NCBI GenBank assembly: GCA_020636915.1
Contig: JACJWV010000008.1
Coordinates: 62,001 to 126,000, forward strand
Length of the DNA stretch: 64,000 nucleotides
Direction: 5' to 3'
From: Nocardioides sp.
GTDB taxonomy: Bacteria > Actinomycetota > Actinomycetes > Propionibacteriales > Nocardioidaceae
Shown: one piece after another, positions 1 to 10,526 of the stretch
Layout: each line of letters begins with the position of its first letter
Numbering within the stretch: position 1 is the first letter of the stretch
Program-made: the position numbers and the translations under genes
Notes under the pieces: model-generated
What the model saw: only the letters and a program-made list of their open reading frames with translations
Database searches by the model: none
What the model was told of the DNA's origin: nothing

Positions 1-350
1 GTGACCGGTCCGTCGTAGCGCTCCCGGACGGCCGCGACCGCACCCGGCAGGTCGGTGTTGTCGGCCAGGACGACCACCCCGTCGTCGAGCACGAGGGTGT
101 TGGCCGCACCGGCCAGCCGCGCCCGGTCGGTGACCTTCGACGCGAGCCCGAGCGCCCGGCGCTTGAGCGGCATGGTCAGCGAGAGGCCGCGCCACTCGGG
201 ACCGAGACCCAGCACGAGGTCGTCGAGGCCGTCCTCGGACACCCGCACGGCGTCGTACCGCCAGTCCAGGCCCAGCGCCGCGTAGCCGGCCCGGTGCAGG
301 GCCGGCGACAGCGAGTGGGCGATCGGGTCGCCCAGGACGGCGCAGCGCAT
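1..350 (-). CDS. aroE: shikimate dehydrogenase (NADP+), N-terminal part
   Basis: Reduces 3-dehydroshikimate to shikimate in aromatic amino acid synthesis; cytosolic. The first 116 codons are present and the gene runs off the left edge. Reading from ATG at 350, the N-terminus has the family pattern: GDPIAHSLSP at residues 5-14 (Ser residues that hold shikimate), then GLSLTMPLKR with the catalytic Lys, then GAANTLV and DNTD for substrate binding. The start lies 16 nt after the mltG stop, so it is probably translated in the mltG transcript. mltG-aroE adjacency is common in actinobacteria. The NADP-binding C-terminal domain is outside the window. Confidence 0.93.
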   Translation of the reverse strand, partial: MRCAVLGDPIAHSLSPALHRAGYAALGLDWRYDAVRVSEDGLDDLVLGLGPEWRGLSLTMPLKRRALGLASKVTDRARLAGAANTLVLDDGVVVLADNTDLPGAVAAVRERYDGPV

Positions 351-366
351 GGCGGTCTCGAGGCGG

Positions 367-1572
367 TCAGCAGCGGTCGGACTGCGTCTCGCAGTACTGC
401 TGCAGCTCGTCCTTGAACTGCAGGAACTCGTCGTAGGAGTCGGTGAACTTCGTCTCGCCGGTGCGCAGGTTGGTGGTGACGTAGAAGAACCACGGCCCGT
501 CCGCGGGGTGCGCGGCAGCGGCGATCGCGTCGTCTCCGGGCGCCTCGATCGGGGTGGGCGGCAGGCCCTTCTGCGTGTAGGTGTTGTACGGCGAGTCGGC
601 GACCGAGTCGATCTCGTCCTGGGTCAGCACCGCCACGGTCGGCCGGTCGAGCGCGTAGTTCACCGACGCGTCGACCTGGAGGAAGCCGGCACTCGGGTTG
701 GGCTCGATCTCCAGGCGGTTGTCGATGACCCGGGCGATCTTCGGCATGTCGTCACCGCGGCCCTCGGCCTGCACGAGGCTGGCGACGGTCATCAGCTCCT
801 GCGGCGTGTACCCCAGGTCCGCGGCCGCCGCCTCCAGGTCGGCGTCGTCGGCCGCCTGCTTCCAGCGGTCGACCATCGCGGTCAGCATCGACGCCGGCGT
901 GGCGTCCGGGCCGAAGTCGTAGGTCGCCGGGAAGAGGTAGCCCTCGGGGTTGCCCTCGGCGTAGCCGGGGAGCCCGAGCTGGTCGGGGCGGTCGAGCACC
1001 TTCTCGAAGTCCTTCTTCGAGAACTTCGTCTTGGCCGCGAGGATCGCGACGGTGTCCTCGACCCGGAGGCCCTCGGGGATCGTGACGGTGTCCTTCACCA
1101 GGTTCGACGGGTCCACGAGGATCGTGACCACGTCGTCGGCCGCCATCTCCTTCTTCAGCGAGAAGTAGCCGGCCTGGATGCTCGAGGAGTCGGGGTTGGC
1201 GTTCGCCGCGTCGATGAAGGCGTCGACCGACGCGACCACCCCGGCGGCCTTGAGGTTGCGTCCGATCTCGGTCGCGGAGTCACCAGGGTGCACCTGGAAC
1301 GACACCTTGCCGTGTCCGGGGCCGTCGTAGTCGGCCGCCGAGGAGAACTGGTCGCCGACCTTGTCCAGCCCCCAGGTCACGGCGTAGTAGAAGCCGCCGA
1401 CGATCACCACGAGCGCCACGAGCACGGCCAGGCAGCCCGGCAGGCTCCGCCGCTTGCGACCGGCCCGGTGGCCCGACGGCGAGGACATCCGGTCGTCCTG
1501 CTCGTCGGGGTCGTGCAGGTCGTCGGGGTCGGCACCGAGCACCGGGTGGTCGGACTCGTGCTCGTCGGTCAT
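367..1572 (-). CDS. mltG: endolytic murein transglycosylase MltG (YceG-like)
   Basis: Cleaves nascent glycan strands at the membrane and so limits peptidoglycan chain length. The 401 residues have an acidic cytoplasmic N-terminus (1-40), one membrane segment near residues 45-65, a LysM-like region around 88-165, and the YceG catalytic domain. EGYLFPATY (about 210-218) and LVQAEGRGDD are family hallmarks, and Glu270 fits the catalytic Glu. The ATG at 1570-1572 shares one base with the ruvX stop, so the two are translationally coupled. The order alaS-ruvX-mltG-aroE is the standard actinobacterial one. No frame disruption is seen. Confidence 0.95.
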   Translation of the reverse strand: MTDEHESDHPVLGADPDDLHDPDEQDDRMSSPSGHRAGRKRRSLPGCLAVLVALVVIVGGFYYAVTWGLDKVGDQFSSAADYDGPGHGKVSFQVHPGDSATEIGRNLKAAGVVASVDAFIDAANANPDSSSIQAGYFSLKKEMAADDVVTILVDPSNLVKDTVTIPEGLRVEDTVAILAAKTKFSKKDFEKVLDRPDQLGLPGYAEGNPEGYLFPATYDFGPDATPASMLTAMVDRWKQAADDADLEAAAADLGYTPQELMTVASLVQAEGRGDDMPKIARVIDNRLEIEPNPSAGFLQVDASVNYALDRPTVAVLTQDEIDSVADSPYNTYTQKGLPPTPIEAPGDDAIAAAAHPADGPWFFYVTTNLRTGETKFTDSYDEFLQFKDELQQYCETQSDRC

Positions 1573-2027
1573 CAGGTCTCCTCCACGATGTCGCCCGGCG
1601 GGTTCCCCGTGGTGCGTTCTGCGTCCAGCGCGTGCTGGAGGATGAGCACGGCCGCCGCCTGGTCGACCACTGCTCGCCGTTTGACCCCCGTACGGCCTCG
1701 GTCGCGCAGCATAGCCTCCGCGGACACGGTGGTCATGCGCTCGTCGACCAGCCGCACCGGCAGCGGGGCGACCCGGCGCGCCAGCGCCGCAGCGAACTCA
1801 CGCACCTTGGCGGCCGCCGGCCCCTCCCGTCCGGAGAGCGACCGCGGCAGGCCCACGACGACCTCCACGGCCTCCTCCTCGGCGGCGATCGCCGCGATCC
1901 GGGCCAGGTCGCCCTTCCCGCGCCGCACGGTCTCCACCGGGGTGGCGAGGAACCCGGTGGGGTCGCTGCGCGCGACGCCGATCCGGGCGTCCCCGGGGTC
2001 GATGCCGAGACGTACGCCGTGGCGCAT
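1572..2027 (-). CDS. ruvX: RuvX/YqgF family RNase H-fold nuclease (putative Holliday junction resolvase)
   Basis: Predicted RNase H-fold nuclease linked to pre-16S rRNA maturation and/or Holliday junction resolution. The protein has 151 residues, normal for the family. It carries GIDPGDARIGVA (8-19, first catalytic Asp), VVVGLPRSLSG (about 56-66) and LVDERMTT (93-100). The ATG at 2025-2027 was chosen because homology begins right there; the open frame continues upstream only as antisense-like sequence of alaS. It lies 17 nt after the alaS stop and overlaps the mltG start by one base. Confidence 0.93.
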   Translation of the reverse strand: MRHGVRLGIDPGDARIGVARSDPTGFLATPVETVRRGKGDLARIAAIAAEEEAVEVVVGLPRSLSGREGPAAAKVREFAAALARRVAPLPVRLVDERMTTVSAEAMLRDRGRTGVKRRAVVDQAAAVLILQHALDAERTTGNPPGDIVEET

Positions 2028-2044
2028 CGCGGGGGGCCCGGGGC

Positions 2045-4740
<2,696 letters not shown>

Positions 4741-4741
<1 letters not shown>

Positions 4742-5031
4742 CAGTTGCTGCCTTCCGGGGTCGGTGTGTCGGTGGTGGGGATCGCCCGGTGGCGACCCCC
4801 GGTGAGCTCGGGTGTCCCATGAGGCACGAGACCGAGCCTCTCGCGCAACTCCGATTCCTTCTCAGCGCTCCCCTGGGCGACCTCGTCGCGGAACATCCGG
4901 GCCCCCACCTCGAGCGCGCCGAGGCGGTCCTTGAGTCCGTCGACAGTGAACGTCTCCGCCGCGCGCCGGCCGCGGACCATCACGTAGACGGCGGTCCCGG
5001 CCCCGGCGACGAACCAGAGCCCGCGCTTCAT
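4741..5031 (-). CDS. small membrane-anchored protein of unknown function (DUF6167-like)
   Basis: A protein of about 96 residues with an N-terminal hydrophobic stretch (GLWFVAGAGTAVYVMV, residues 4-19), then a charged helical region and a Pro/Thr-rich tail. ATG at 5029-5031 was chosen over an in-frame start further upstream because it forms an ATGA overlap with the preceding gene and begins right at the hydrophobic segment. Small anchored proteins in this position before alaS are common in actinobacteria; the family name is from memory and tentative. No biochemical function can be inferred. It is cotranscribed with alaS. Confidence 0.75.
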
Positions 5032-5528
5032 GCGGCGTCGTCCTCCTCGCCGATGGTCGCGCGTCGGCGGGCCTCCCACTCGCGGCGCGCCTGCCGGGTG
5101 TCGGCCCGGCGCTGCTTGCGGGCCCGCCGGACCTCACGCTTCATCTCGAAGCGGATCCGGTTGCGCGACTCGGGGTCGAGCGCACGCCGTACGCCGTGCG
5201 CGAACGAGGCCGCCTTGACCACGGTCTCCCGCAGGACCAGGTCGGCGAACAGCGCACCGCCGACCTGGGGGGTCGCGGCGGGCTCGTCCTCGGTCTCGGA
5301 ACGCCCGAGGTCGGTGATGAGGAACTCCGCGTCGGCCGCGTGCCGTGGCTCGGGGCGGCTGACCCGGCGCGCGAGCTCGTCGAGCTGGGCCTGCAGCGCG
5401 GTGGTCTCGGCGCGCGACGCCGCCAGCTCCTGCGCGGTGCGGGACCGGCCGCGAGCGAGCGCCACCCCGAGCACCAGGGCGACCACCGCGAGCACGGCGG
5501 CCACCACGGGCACGATCTGGTCCTGCAT
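5028..5528 (-). CDS. membrane-anchored coiled-coil protein, unknown function
   Basis: A protein of 166 residues. An N-terminal membrane segment (about 6-25, VVAAVLAVVALVLGVALA) is followed by a short coiled coil (RTAQELAASRAETTALQAQLDEL, split here by heptads, about 30-55) and a strongly basic C-terminus rich in Arg/Lys (about 115-155). That architecture fits a bitopic protein with a nucleic-acid- or membrane-binding tail, but I do not recognise the family. It lies between rarA and alaS, the usual place for such proteins in actinobacteria, and overlaps the next gene by 4 nt (ATGA). Confidence 0.75.
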   Translation of the reverse strand: MQDQIVPVVAAVLAVVALVLGVALARGRSRTAQELAASRAETTALQAQLDELARRVSRPEPRHAADAEFLITDLGRSETEDEPAATPQVGGALFADLVLRETVVKAASFAHGVRRALDPESRNRIRFEMKREVRRARKQRRADTRQARREWEARRRATIGEEDDAA

Positions 5529-5567
5529 GGTCCCCGACCCTATACGGCGACCGGGCGCCGACCGCGG

Positions 5568-6941
5568 TCAGCCCGAGCCGCGGATCAGCCGCCGCACCCG
5601 CTCCCAGCGCTCCTTGATCGCGGCCTCGGCGCCGAGCGCCGTGGGCTGGTAGTAGGCCCGGTCGAGGACGACGTCGGGCGCGTACTGCTGCTCGGCGATC
5701 CCGAACGGCTCGTCGTGGCTGTAGGTGTAGGACGCCCCGTGTCCCAGCTTCTTCGCTCCGGAGTAGTGCGCGTCGCGCAGGTGCGGCGGCACCTGACCGA
5801 TCTTCCCGGCCCGCACGTCGGCCAGCGCGGCACCGATCGCCGTGGTGACGGCGTTCGACTTCGGCGCGACGGCGAGCGCGATCGTCGCGTGGGCCAGGGT
5901 CAGCTGGGCCTCCGGCATGCCGATCAGCTGGACCGTCTGGGCGGCCGCGACCGCCGTGCTCAGCGCGGTCGGGTCGGCGAGCCCGATGTCCTCCGACGCC
6001 AGGATCATCAGCCGACGGGCGATGAAGCGCGGGTCCTCGCCCGCCTCGATCATCCGGGCCAGGTAGTGCAGCGCCGCGTCGGCGTCGGACCCGCGGACCG
6101 ACTTGATGAAGGCGCTCACCACGTCGTAGTGCTGGTCGCCCTGCCGGTCGTAGCGCACCGCGGCGCGGTCGACCGCCGTCTCCGCGGTGGCGAGGTCCAC
6201 GGTGTCCAGGCCCTGCGACGACGCGGCGCCAGCGGCCGCCTCGAGGTAGGTCAGCGAGCGTCGGGCGTCACCGCCCGCCAACCGCACCAGGTGGTCCAGC
6301 GCGTCGGTGTCGACGGCCACCGCCCCACCGAGTCCCCGCTCGTCGCTGATCGCCTGCGCGAGGACCGCCCGGACGTCGTCGTCGGAGAGGGACTCCAGGC
6401 GCAGCAGCAGGCTGCGACTGAGCAGCGGGGAGATCACGCTGAAGAAGGGGTTCTCCGTGGTCGCGGCGATCAGGGTCACCCAGCGGTTCTCGACCCCCGG
6501 CAGGAGCGCGTCCTGCTGGGCCTTGCTGAAGCGGTGCACCTCGTCGACGAACAGCACCGTCTCCCGGCCGCCGGCGACCAGCTCGGCCCGGGCGGCGTCG
6601 ATCGCCGCCCGCACCTCCTTGACCCCGGCGGACACCGCCGACACCTCCACGAAGCGCCGATCGGTCTGCTGGCTGACGATGGCCGCGATCGTGGTCTTCC
6701 CCGTCCCCGGCGGTCCCCAGAGCAGCAGTGACATCGGCTGGTCGCCCTCGACCAGCCGGCGCAAGGGCGAACCCGGTGCTCGCAGCTGCTCCTGGCCCAC
6801 GAGCTCGTCGAGGGTCCGCGGGCGCATCCGGACCGCGAGCGGCGCCGACGCGTGCGTGTTCGCGTGCAGCGAGCCGCCCCCGGTCCGGCGCACCCCGCTC
6901 GTCGTCGCGGAGCCGGGGGCGTCGAACAGTCCGGGGTCCAC
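5568..6941 (-). CDS. rarA: replication-associated recombination protein A (AAA+ ATPase)
   Basis: Clamp-loader-like AAA+ protein (RarA/MgsA, related to eukaryotic WRNIP1) that acts at stalled replication forks. The 457 residues carry Walker A GPPGTGKTT (76-84) and Walker B LFVDEVHRF (130-138), sensor 1 (AATTENPFF), an SSD/lid region, and the C-terminal tetramerisation domain of the family (HYDVVSAFIKSVRGSD, GHGASYTYSHDEP). The start ATG at 6939-6941 gives the usual N-terminus. The gene is intact and lies 23 nt upstream of the opp operon end. Confidence 0.95.
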   Translation of the reverse strand: MDPGLFDAPGSATTSGVRRTGGGSLHANTHASAPLAVRMRPRTLDELVGQEQLRAPGSPLRRLVEGDQPMSLLLWGPPGTGKTTIAAIVSQQTDRRFVEVSAVSAGVKEVRAAIDAARAELVAGGRETVLFVDEVHRFSKAQQDALLPGVENRWVTLIAATTENPFFSVISPLLSRSLLLRLESLSDDDVRAVLAQAISDERGLGGAVAVDTDALDHLVRLAGGDARRSLTYLEAAAGAASSQGLDTVDLATAETAVDRAAVRYDRQGDQHYDVVSAFIKSVRGSDADAALHYLARMIEAGEDPRFIARRLMILASEDIGLADPTALSTAVAAAQTVQLIGMPEAQLTLAHATIALAVAPKSNAVTTAIGAALADVRAGKIGQVPPHLRDAHYSGAKKLGHGASYTYSHDEPFGIAEQQYAPDVVLDRAYYQPTALGAEAAIKERWERVRRLIRGSG

Positions 6942-6964
6942 GCGTCCAGACTACGAGGGGCGGG

Positions 6965-8281
6965 CTACGAGCCGCTGCTCGCCATCGTCTTGCGCTCGAG
7001 GTCGAACCAGGTGTCGGCGTACCCGGGCTCGTCGCCGACCAGCTCGCTCGGCGTGGCTCCCGGGTTGGGCGTGCCCGAGTCGTCCACGCCGAGCAGCGAG
7101 GCCGTGATCGGACGGTCCGGGTGGTGGCCGAGCTCGCCCGCGAAGTGGCAGGCGACCTTGTGCCGCTTGCCGACCTGCAGCAGCGGCGGCTCGACCCGGG
7201 CGCAGATCTCCTGCGCCAGCGGACAGCGGGTCCGGAACCGGCAGCCCGAGGGCGGGTTGATCGGGCTCGGGACGTCGCCCTCGAGCCGGATCCGCTCGCG
7301 CCGACCACCGATGGCGGCCTGCTTGACGTCGGGCACCGCCGACAGCAGCGCCTGCGTGTAGGGGTGGTTCGGCCGGTTGTAGAGCGTCTCGCGATCCGCG
7401 ATCTCGACGATCTTGCCGAGGTACATCACGGCGACCTCGGGACAGAAGTGCCGGACCACGGCGAGGTCGTGCGCCACGAAGAGGAACGCGATCCCGAACT
7501 CCCGCTGGACGTCCTGGAGCAGGTTGATCACCTGCGCCTGGATCGACACGTCCAGCGCGGACACCGGCTCGTCGGCCACCAGCACCTTCGGCTGCAGCGT
7601 GAGCGCCCGGGCGATGCCGATGCGCTGGCGCTGGCCGCCGGAGAACTCGTGCGGGTAGCGGTTGTAGTGCTCCGGGTTGAGACCCACGATCTCCAGGAGC
7701 TCCTGCACGCGCGGCAGGATCTTGTTCTTGGGTACGACGTCGTGGATGGCCAACGGGGCCCCGACGATCGCACCCACCGTGTGCCGGGGGTTCAGCGAGG
7801 TGTAGGGGTCCTGGAAGATCATCTGGATCTCGCGACGCAGCGGCTTGAGGCCGCGCGCGGAGGTCTTGGTGATGTCCTTGCCGTCGAAGACGATCGTGCC
7901 GCCGGTCGGCTCGTAGAGACGGGTGATGAGACGACCGGTGGTCGACTTGCCGCAACCGGACTCACCGACCAGGCCGAGAGAGCCACCGGCCGGCAGCTGG
8001 AAGGAGACCCCGTCGACCGCCTGCACGTGCCCGATGGTGCGGCGGATGATCCCGGCCGACTTCACCGGGAAGTACATCCGGAGGTCACGCACCTCGAGGA
8101 TCGCCTCGGCGTCCGGCTGTGCGACCGACGGGGCGTGGGCCGACTCCGGCTCGATGAAGGTCACGGCGTCGTCGGTCGACTCCTCCACGTCGGTCGGGAG
8201 CGGGTCGCCCGGCATGCCGGCGAAGGTCGGCAGCTCCTCGTCGTTCGGGTCGCCGAAGCCGATCGGGCCTTGGTTGCTCAT
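6965..8281 (-). CDS. oligopeptide/dipeptide ABC transporter ATP-binding protein (OppF/DppF type)
   Basis: One of the two ATPases that drive peptide import. Walker A GESGCGKST begins near 106, the signature FSGGQRQR and Walker B VLVADEP follow, and the C-terminal Cys-containing oligopeptide-transporter tail (SGCRFRTRCPLA) is present. At 438 residues it is longer than usual because of a 60-residue acidic N-terminal extension before the ATPase core. Its ATG overlaps the stop of the other ATPase gene by 4 nt. It is the last gene of the transporter operon. Confidence 0.93.
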   Translation of the reverse strand: MSNQGPIGFGDPNDEELPTFAGMPGDPLPTDVEESTDDAVTFIEPESAHAPSVAQPDAEAILEVRDLRMYFPVKSAGIIRRTIGHVQAVDGVSFQLPAGGSLGLVGESGCGKSTTGRLITRLYEPTGGTIVFDGKDITKTSARGLKPLRREIQMIFQDPYTSLNPRHTVGAIVGAPLAIHDVVPKNKILPRVQELLEIVGLNPEHYNRYPHEFSGGQRQRIGIARALTLQPKVLVADEPVSALDVSIQAQVINLLQDVQREFGIAFLFVAHDLAVVRHFCPEVAVMYLGKIVEIADRETLYNRPNHPYTQALLSAVPDVKQAAIGGRRERIRLEGDVPSPINPPSGCRFRTRCPLAQEICARVEPPLLQVGKRHKVACHFAGELGHHPDRPITASLLGVDDSGTPNPGATPSELVGDEPGYADTWFDLERKTMASSGS

Positions 8282-9324
8282 CGCTCCTCCACCAGGTCCG
8301 GCGCGATCTGCGGCAGCACCTCTTGCTCGTACACGAGATAGGAATCACGGATGTGGCACCGCTTGAGGTGCGTCTCCGACCGGCTGCCCGGCACCAGGTC
8401 CGGGAGCTCCGTCTCGCACTTGTCGCCCTCGACGAGGTGCTGGAAGGTGCACCGCGGGTGGAACATGCACCCCGGCGGCGGGCTCAGCAGGCTCGGTGGG
8501 TTGCCCGGGATCGGGATCAGCGCGGCGTTGGGGTCGCCACCGACCTCCGGGATGCTGGAGAGGAGTCCCCAGGTGTAGGGCATCTCGGGGCGGGTCAGGA
8601 TCTCCTTGGTCGTGCCGTACTCGACGGCGCGACCGGCGTACATCACCAGCACGTCGTCGGCCATCTCGGCGACGACGCCGAGGTCGTGGGTGATGATGAT
8701 GACCGCGGACTCGAACTCGCGCTGGAGGTCCTGCAGCAGGTCGAGGATCTGCGCCTGCACGGTGACGTCGAGCGCCGTGGTGGGCTCGTCGGCGATGAGC
8801 AGGCTGGGGTTGTTGATCAGCCCCATCGCGATCATCGCGCGCTGCCGCATGCCGCCGGAGAACTGGTGCGGGTAGTCGTCGACGCGGCGGTCGGGCTGCG
8901 GGATGCCGACCCGGTCGAGCATCTCCACCGCCCGCGCCTTGGCGACCTTCTTGCTCACGTCGTGGTGGACGCGGTACGCCTCACCGATCTGGTTGCCGAC
9001 CGTGTAGTAGGGGTGCATCGCGGACAGCGGGTCCTGGAAGATCATCGAGACGTCCTTGCCCCGGCGGCGACGCATCTCCTCGTCGCTGACCTTGAGCAGG
9101 TCGACACCGTCGAGCAGGATCTCGCCGCTGACGATGGCGCTGGTGCGCCGGTGCAGCCCGAGGATCGCCGAGCTCGAGACCGACTTCCCGGAACCGGACT
9201 CGCCCACGATGCCGAGGGTGCTGCCCTTCTCCAGGTCGAACGAGAGGCCGTCGGTCGCCTTGACGACGCCGTCGACCGTGGGGAAGTGGACCTTCAGGTC
9301 GCGGACGGACAGAAAGCTGGACAA
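8278..9324 (-). CDS. oligopeptide/dipeptide ABC transporter ATP-binding protein (OppD/DppD type)
   Basis: Partner ATPase of the peptide importer, 348 residues. Visible are Walker A GESGSGKS (about 41-48), Q-loop MIFQDPLSAMHP, signature FSGGMRQR, Walker B LLIADEPTTALDVT, switch His (IITHDLGVV), and the C-terminal Cys-rich peptide-transporter motif (PGCMFHPRCTF). It lies 10 nt downstream of the permease gene and overlaps the next ATPase gene by 4 nt. Intact. Confidence 0.94.
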   Translation of the reverse strand: MSSFLSVRDLKVHFPTVDGVVKATDGLSFDLEKGSTLGIVGESGSGKSVSSSAILGLHRRTSAIVSGEILLDGVDLLKVSDEEMRRRRGKDVSMIFQDPLSAMHPYYTVGNQIGEAYRVHHDVSKKVAKARAVEMLDRVGIPQPDRRVDDYPHQFSGGMRQRAMIAMGLINNPSLLIADEPTTALDVTVQAQILDLLQDLQREFESAVIIITHDLGVVAEMADDVLVMYAGRAVEYGTTKEILTRPEMPYTWGLLSSIPEVGGDPNAALIPIPGNPPSLLSPPPGCMFHPRCTFQHLVEGDKCETELPDLVPGSRSETHLKRCHIRDSYLVYEQEVLPQIAPDLVEER

Positions 9325-9334
9325 GGTTCTCCCC

Positions 9335-10351
9335 TCAGCCGACCCGCACGCGCGGGTCGATGACGGCGTACAGCACGTCGACGATGATGTTGGCGATGAT
9401 CACGAACGTGCCGAGCAGGAGCACCAGTCCGACGATCGTGGGCAGGTCGTAGGTCTGGTTCGCCTCGACCGCCAGCTTGCCGAGCCCATTGTAGTTGAAC
9501 ACGGTCTCGGTGATGATCGCGCCACCCATGAGGCCGGCGAAGTCCAGGCCGATCAGGGTGACCAGCGGCGTCAGCGCGGCACGCATGCTGTGCTTGATGA
9601 GCACCGGACGACGCTTGAGGCCCTTGGCCCGCGCGGTCCGGATGTAGTCCTCGGTCATCGACTCCAGCACGAAGGCGCGCGTCATCCGCACGTAGCCCGC
9701 CATGTAGAGCAGCGCCAGGGTGAGAGCGGGCAGGAACAGCCCCTGCAGCCACAGCCCGACGCCGCCCTCGGCGATCGGGGTGTACTCGGGGATCGGGACC
9801 ACCTCCCACTTGATCGCGAGGAACTTCAGGAGGAACAGGCCGATGAAGAACGCCGGGAAGGCATAGAAGATGAGGGAGAGGGCGACGATGCCGCGGTCGA
9901 TGATCGTGCCTTTTCGGACCGCGGCGATGACCCCGAAGATGACGCCTCCGGACACCCAGATCACCAGGGCGGCGAGCGCCAGGGAGAGCGAGACGGGGAA
10001 CGCCTCCTTGATCTCGGCGTTCACGGTCGAGCTGTTGACGACCGAGTAGCCCAGGCACGGTGCGGGGCACGACGACACCAGCTGCGGAGCCTTCTCACGC
10101 AGGGCGGGGTCGTTGGGGTACTCGCGGCCCGCGACGACACCGCGCAGGAAGTCGGTCCACTGCTGGACGACCGGCTCGTTGTAGCCGAGCGCCTTGTTGG
10201 TCTGCTCGATCTGGGCGGGCGAGCAGTTCTTGCCGCACGCGTAGCGGCCGACGTCGACGGGCGACGCGAAGAACAGCACGAACGTCACCAGGCTCATCAG
10301 CACCAGCAGCATCGCTCCGATGAACAAGCGACGGATGACGTAGGCGAACAT
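9335..10351 (-). CDS. peptide ABC transporter permease (OppB/DppB type)
   Basis: Integral membrane permease of 338 residues with about six hydrophobic segments: the first at residues 10-30, then a long periplasmic loop (30-130) typical of the OppB class, then five more. The EAA-type cytoplasmic loop (RTARAKGLKRRPVLIKH) that contacts the ATPase is clear. It ends DPRVRVG, the family C-terminus. A 175-nt spacer with two hairpins separates it from the binding-protein gene. Confidence 0.93.
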   Translation of the reverse strand: MFAYVIRRLFIGAMLLVLMSLVTFVLFFASPVDVGRYACGKNCSPAQIEQTNKALGYNEPVVQQWTDFLRGVVAGREYPNDPALREKAPQLVSSCPAPCLGYSVVNSSTVNAEIKEAFPVSLSLALAALVIWVSGGVIFGVIAAVRKGTIIDRGIVALSLIFYAFPAFFIGLFLLKFLAIKWEVVPIPEYTPIAEGGVGLWLQGLFLPALTLALLYMAGYVRMTRAFVLESMTEDYIRTARAKGLKRRPVLIKHSMRAALTPLVTLIGLDFAGLMGGAIITETVFNYNGLGKLAVEANQTYDLPTIVGLVLLLGTFVIIANIIVDVLYAVIDPRVRVG

Positions 10352-10434
10352 GGGTGGACCACCTCTGGAGATCTCGGGTGCCGGGCCGGCCGACAGGTTG
10401 TGCTGGCTACAGCATGCACCCTGGACGGAGGTGA

Positions 10435-10504
10435 GGGTGAGGACCCCTCGACGAGGTCCTCACCCCCGGGCGTCGGGCGGCCGCCTGTGGCGACCGCCCG
10501 ACGC
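10435..10504. terminator. two tandem hairpins between binding-protein and permease genes
   Basis: On the transcribed minus strand the first structure met after the oppA-like stop pairs 10470-10504 (about 16 bp, one mismatch, tiny loop). The second has an 11-bp perfect stem, 10435-10445 with 10455-10465, and a 9-nt loop. No T-run follows. By analogy with other ABC operons the structures probably stop or protect part of the transcripts, making the binding protein more abundant than the membrane parts. Confidence 0.7.
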
Positions 10505-10526
10505 TGGTGTTGCTATGGCTGGACGG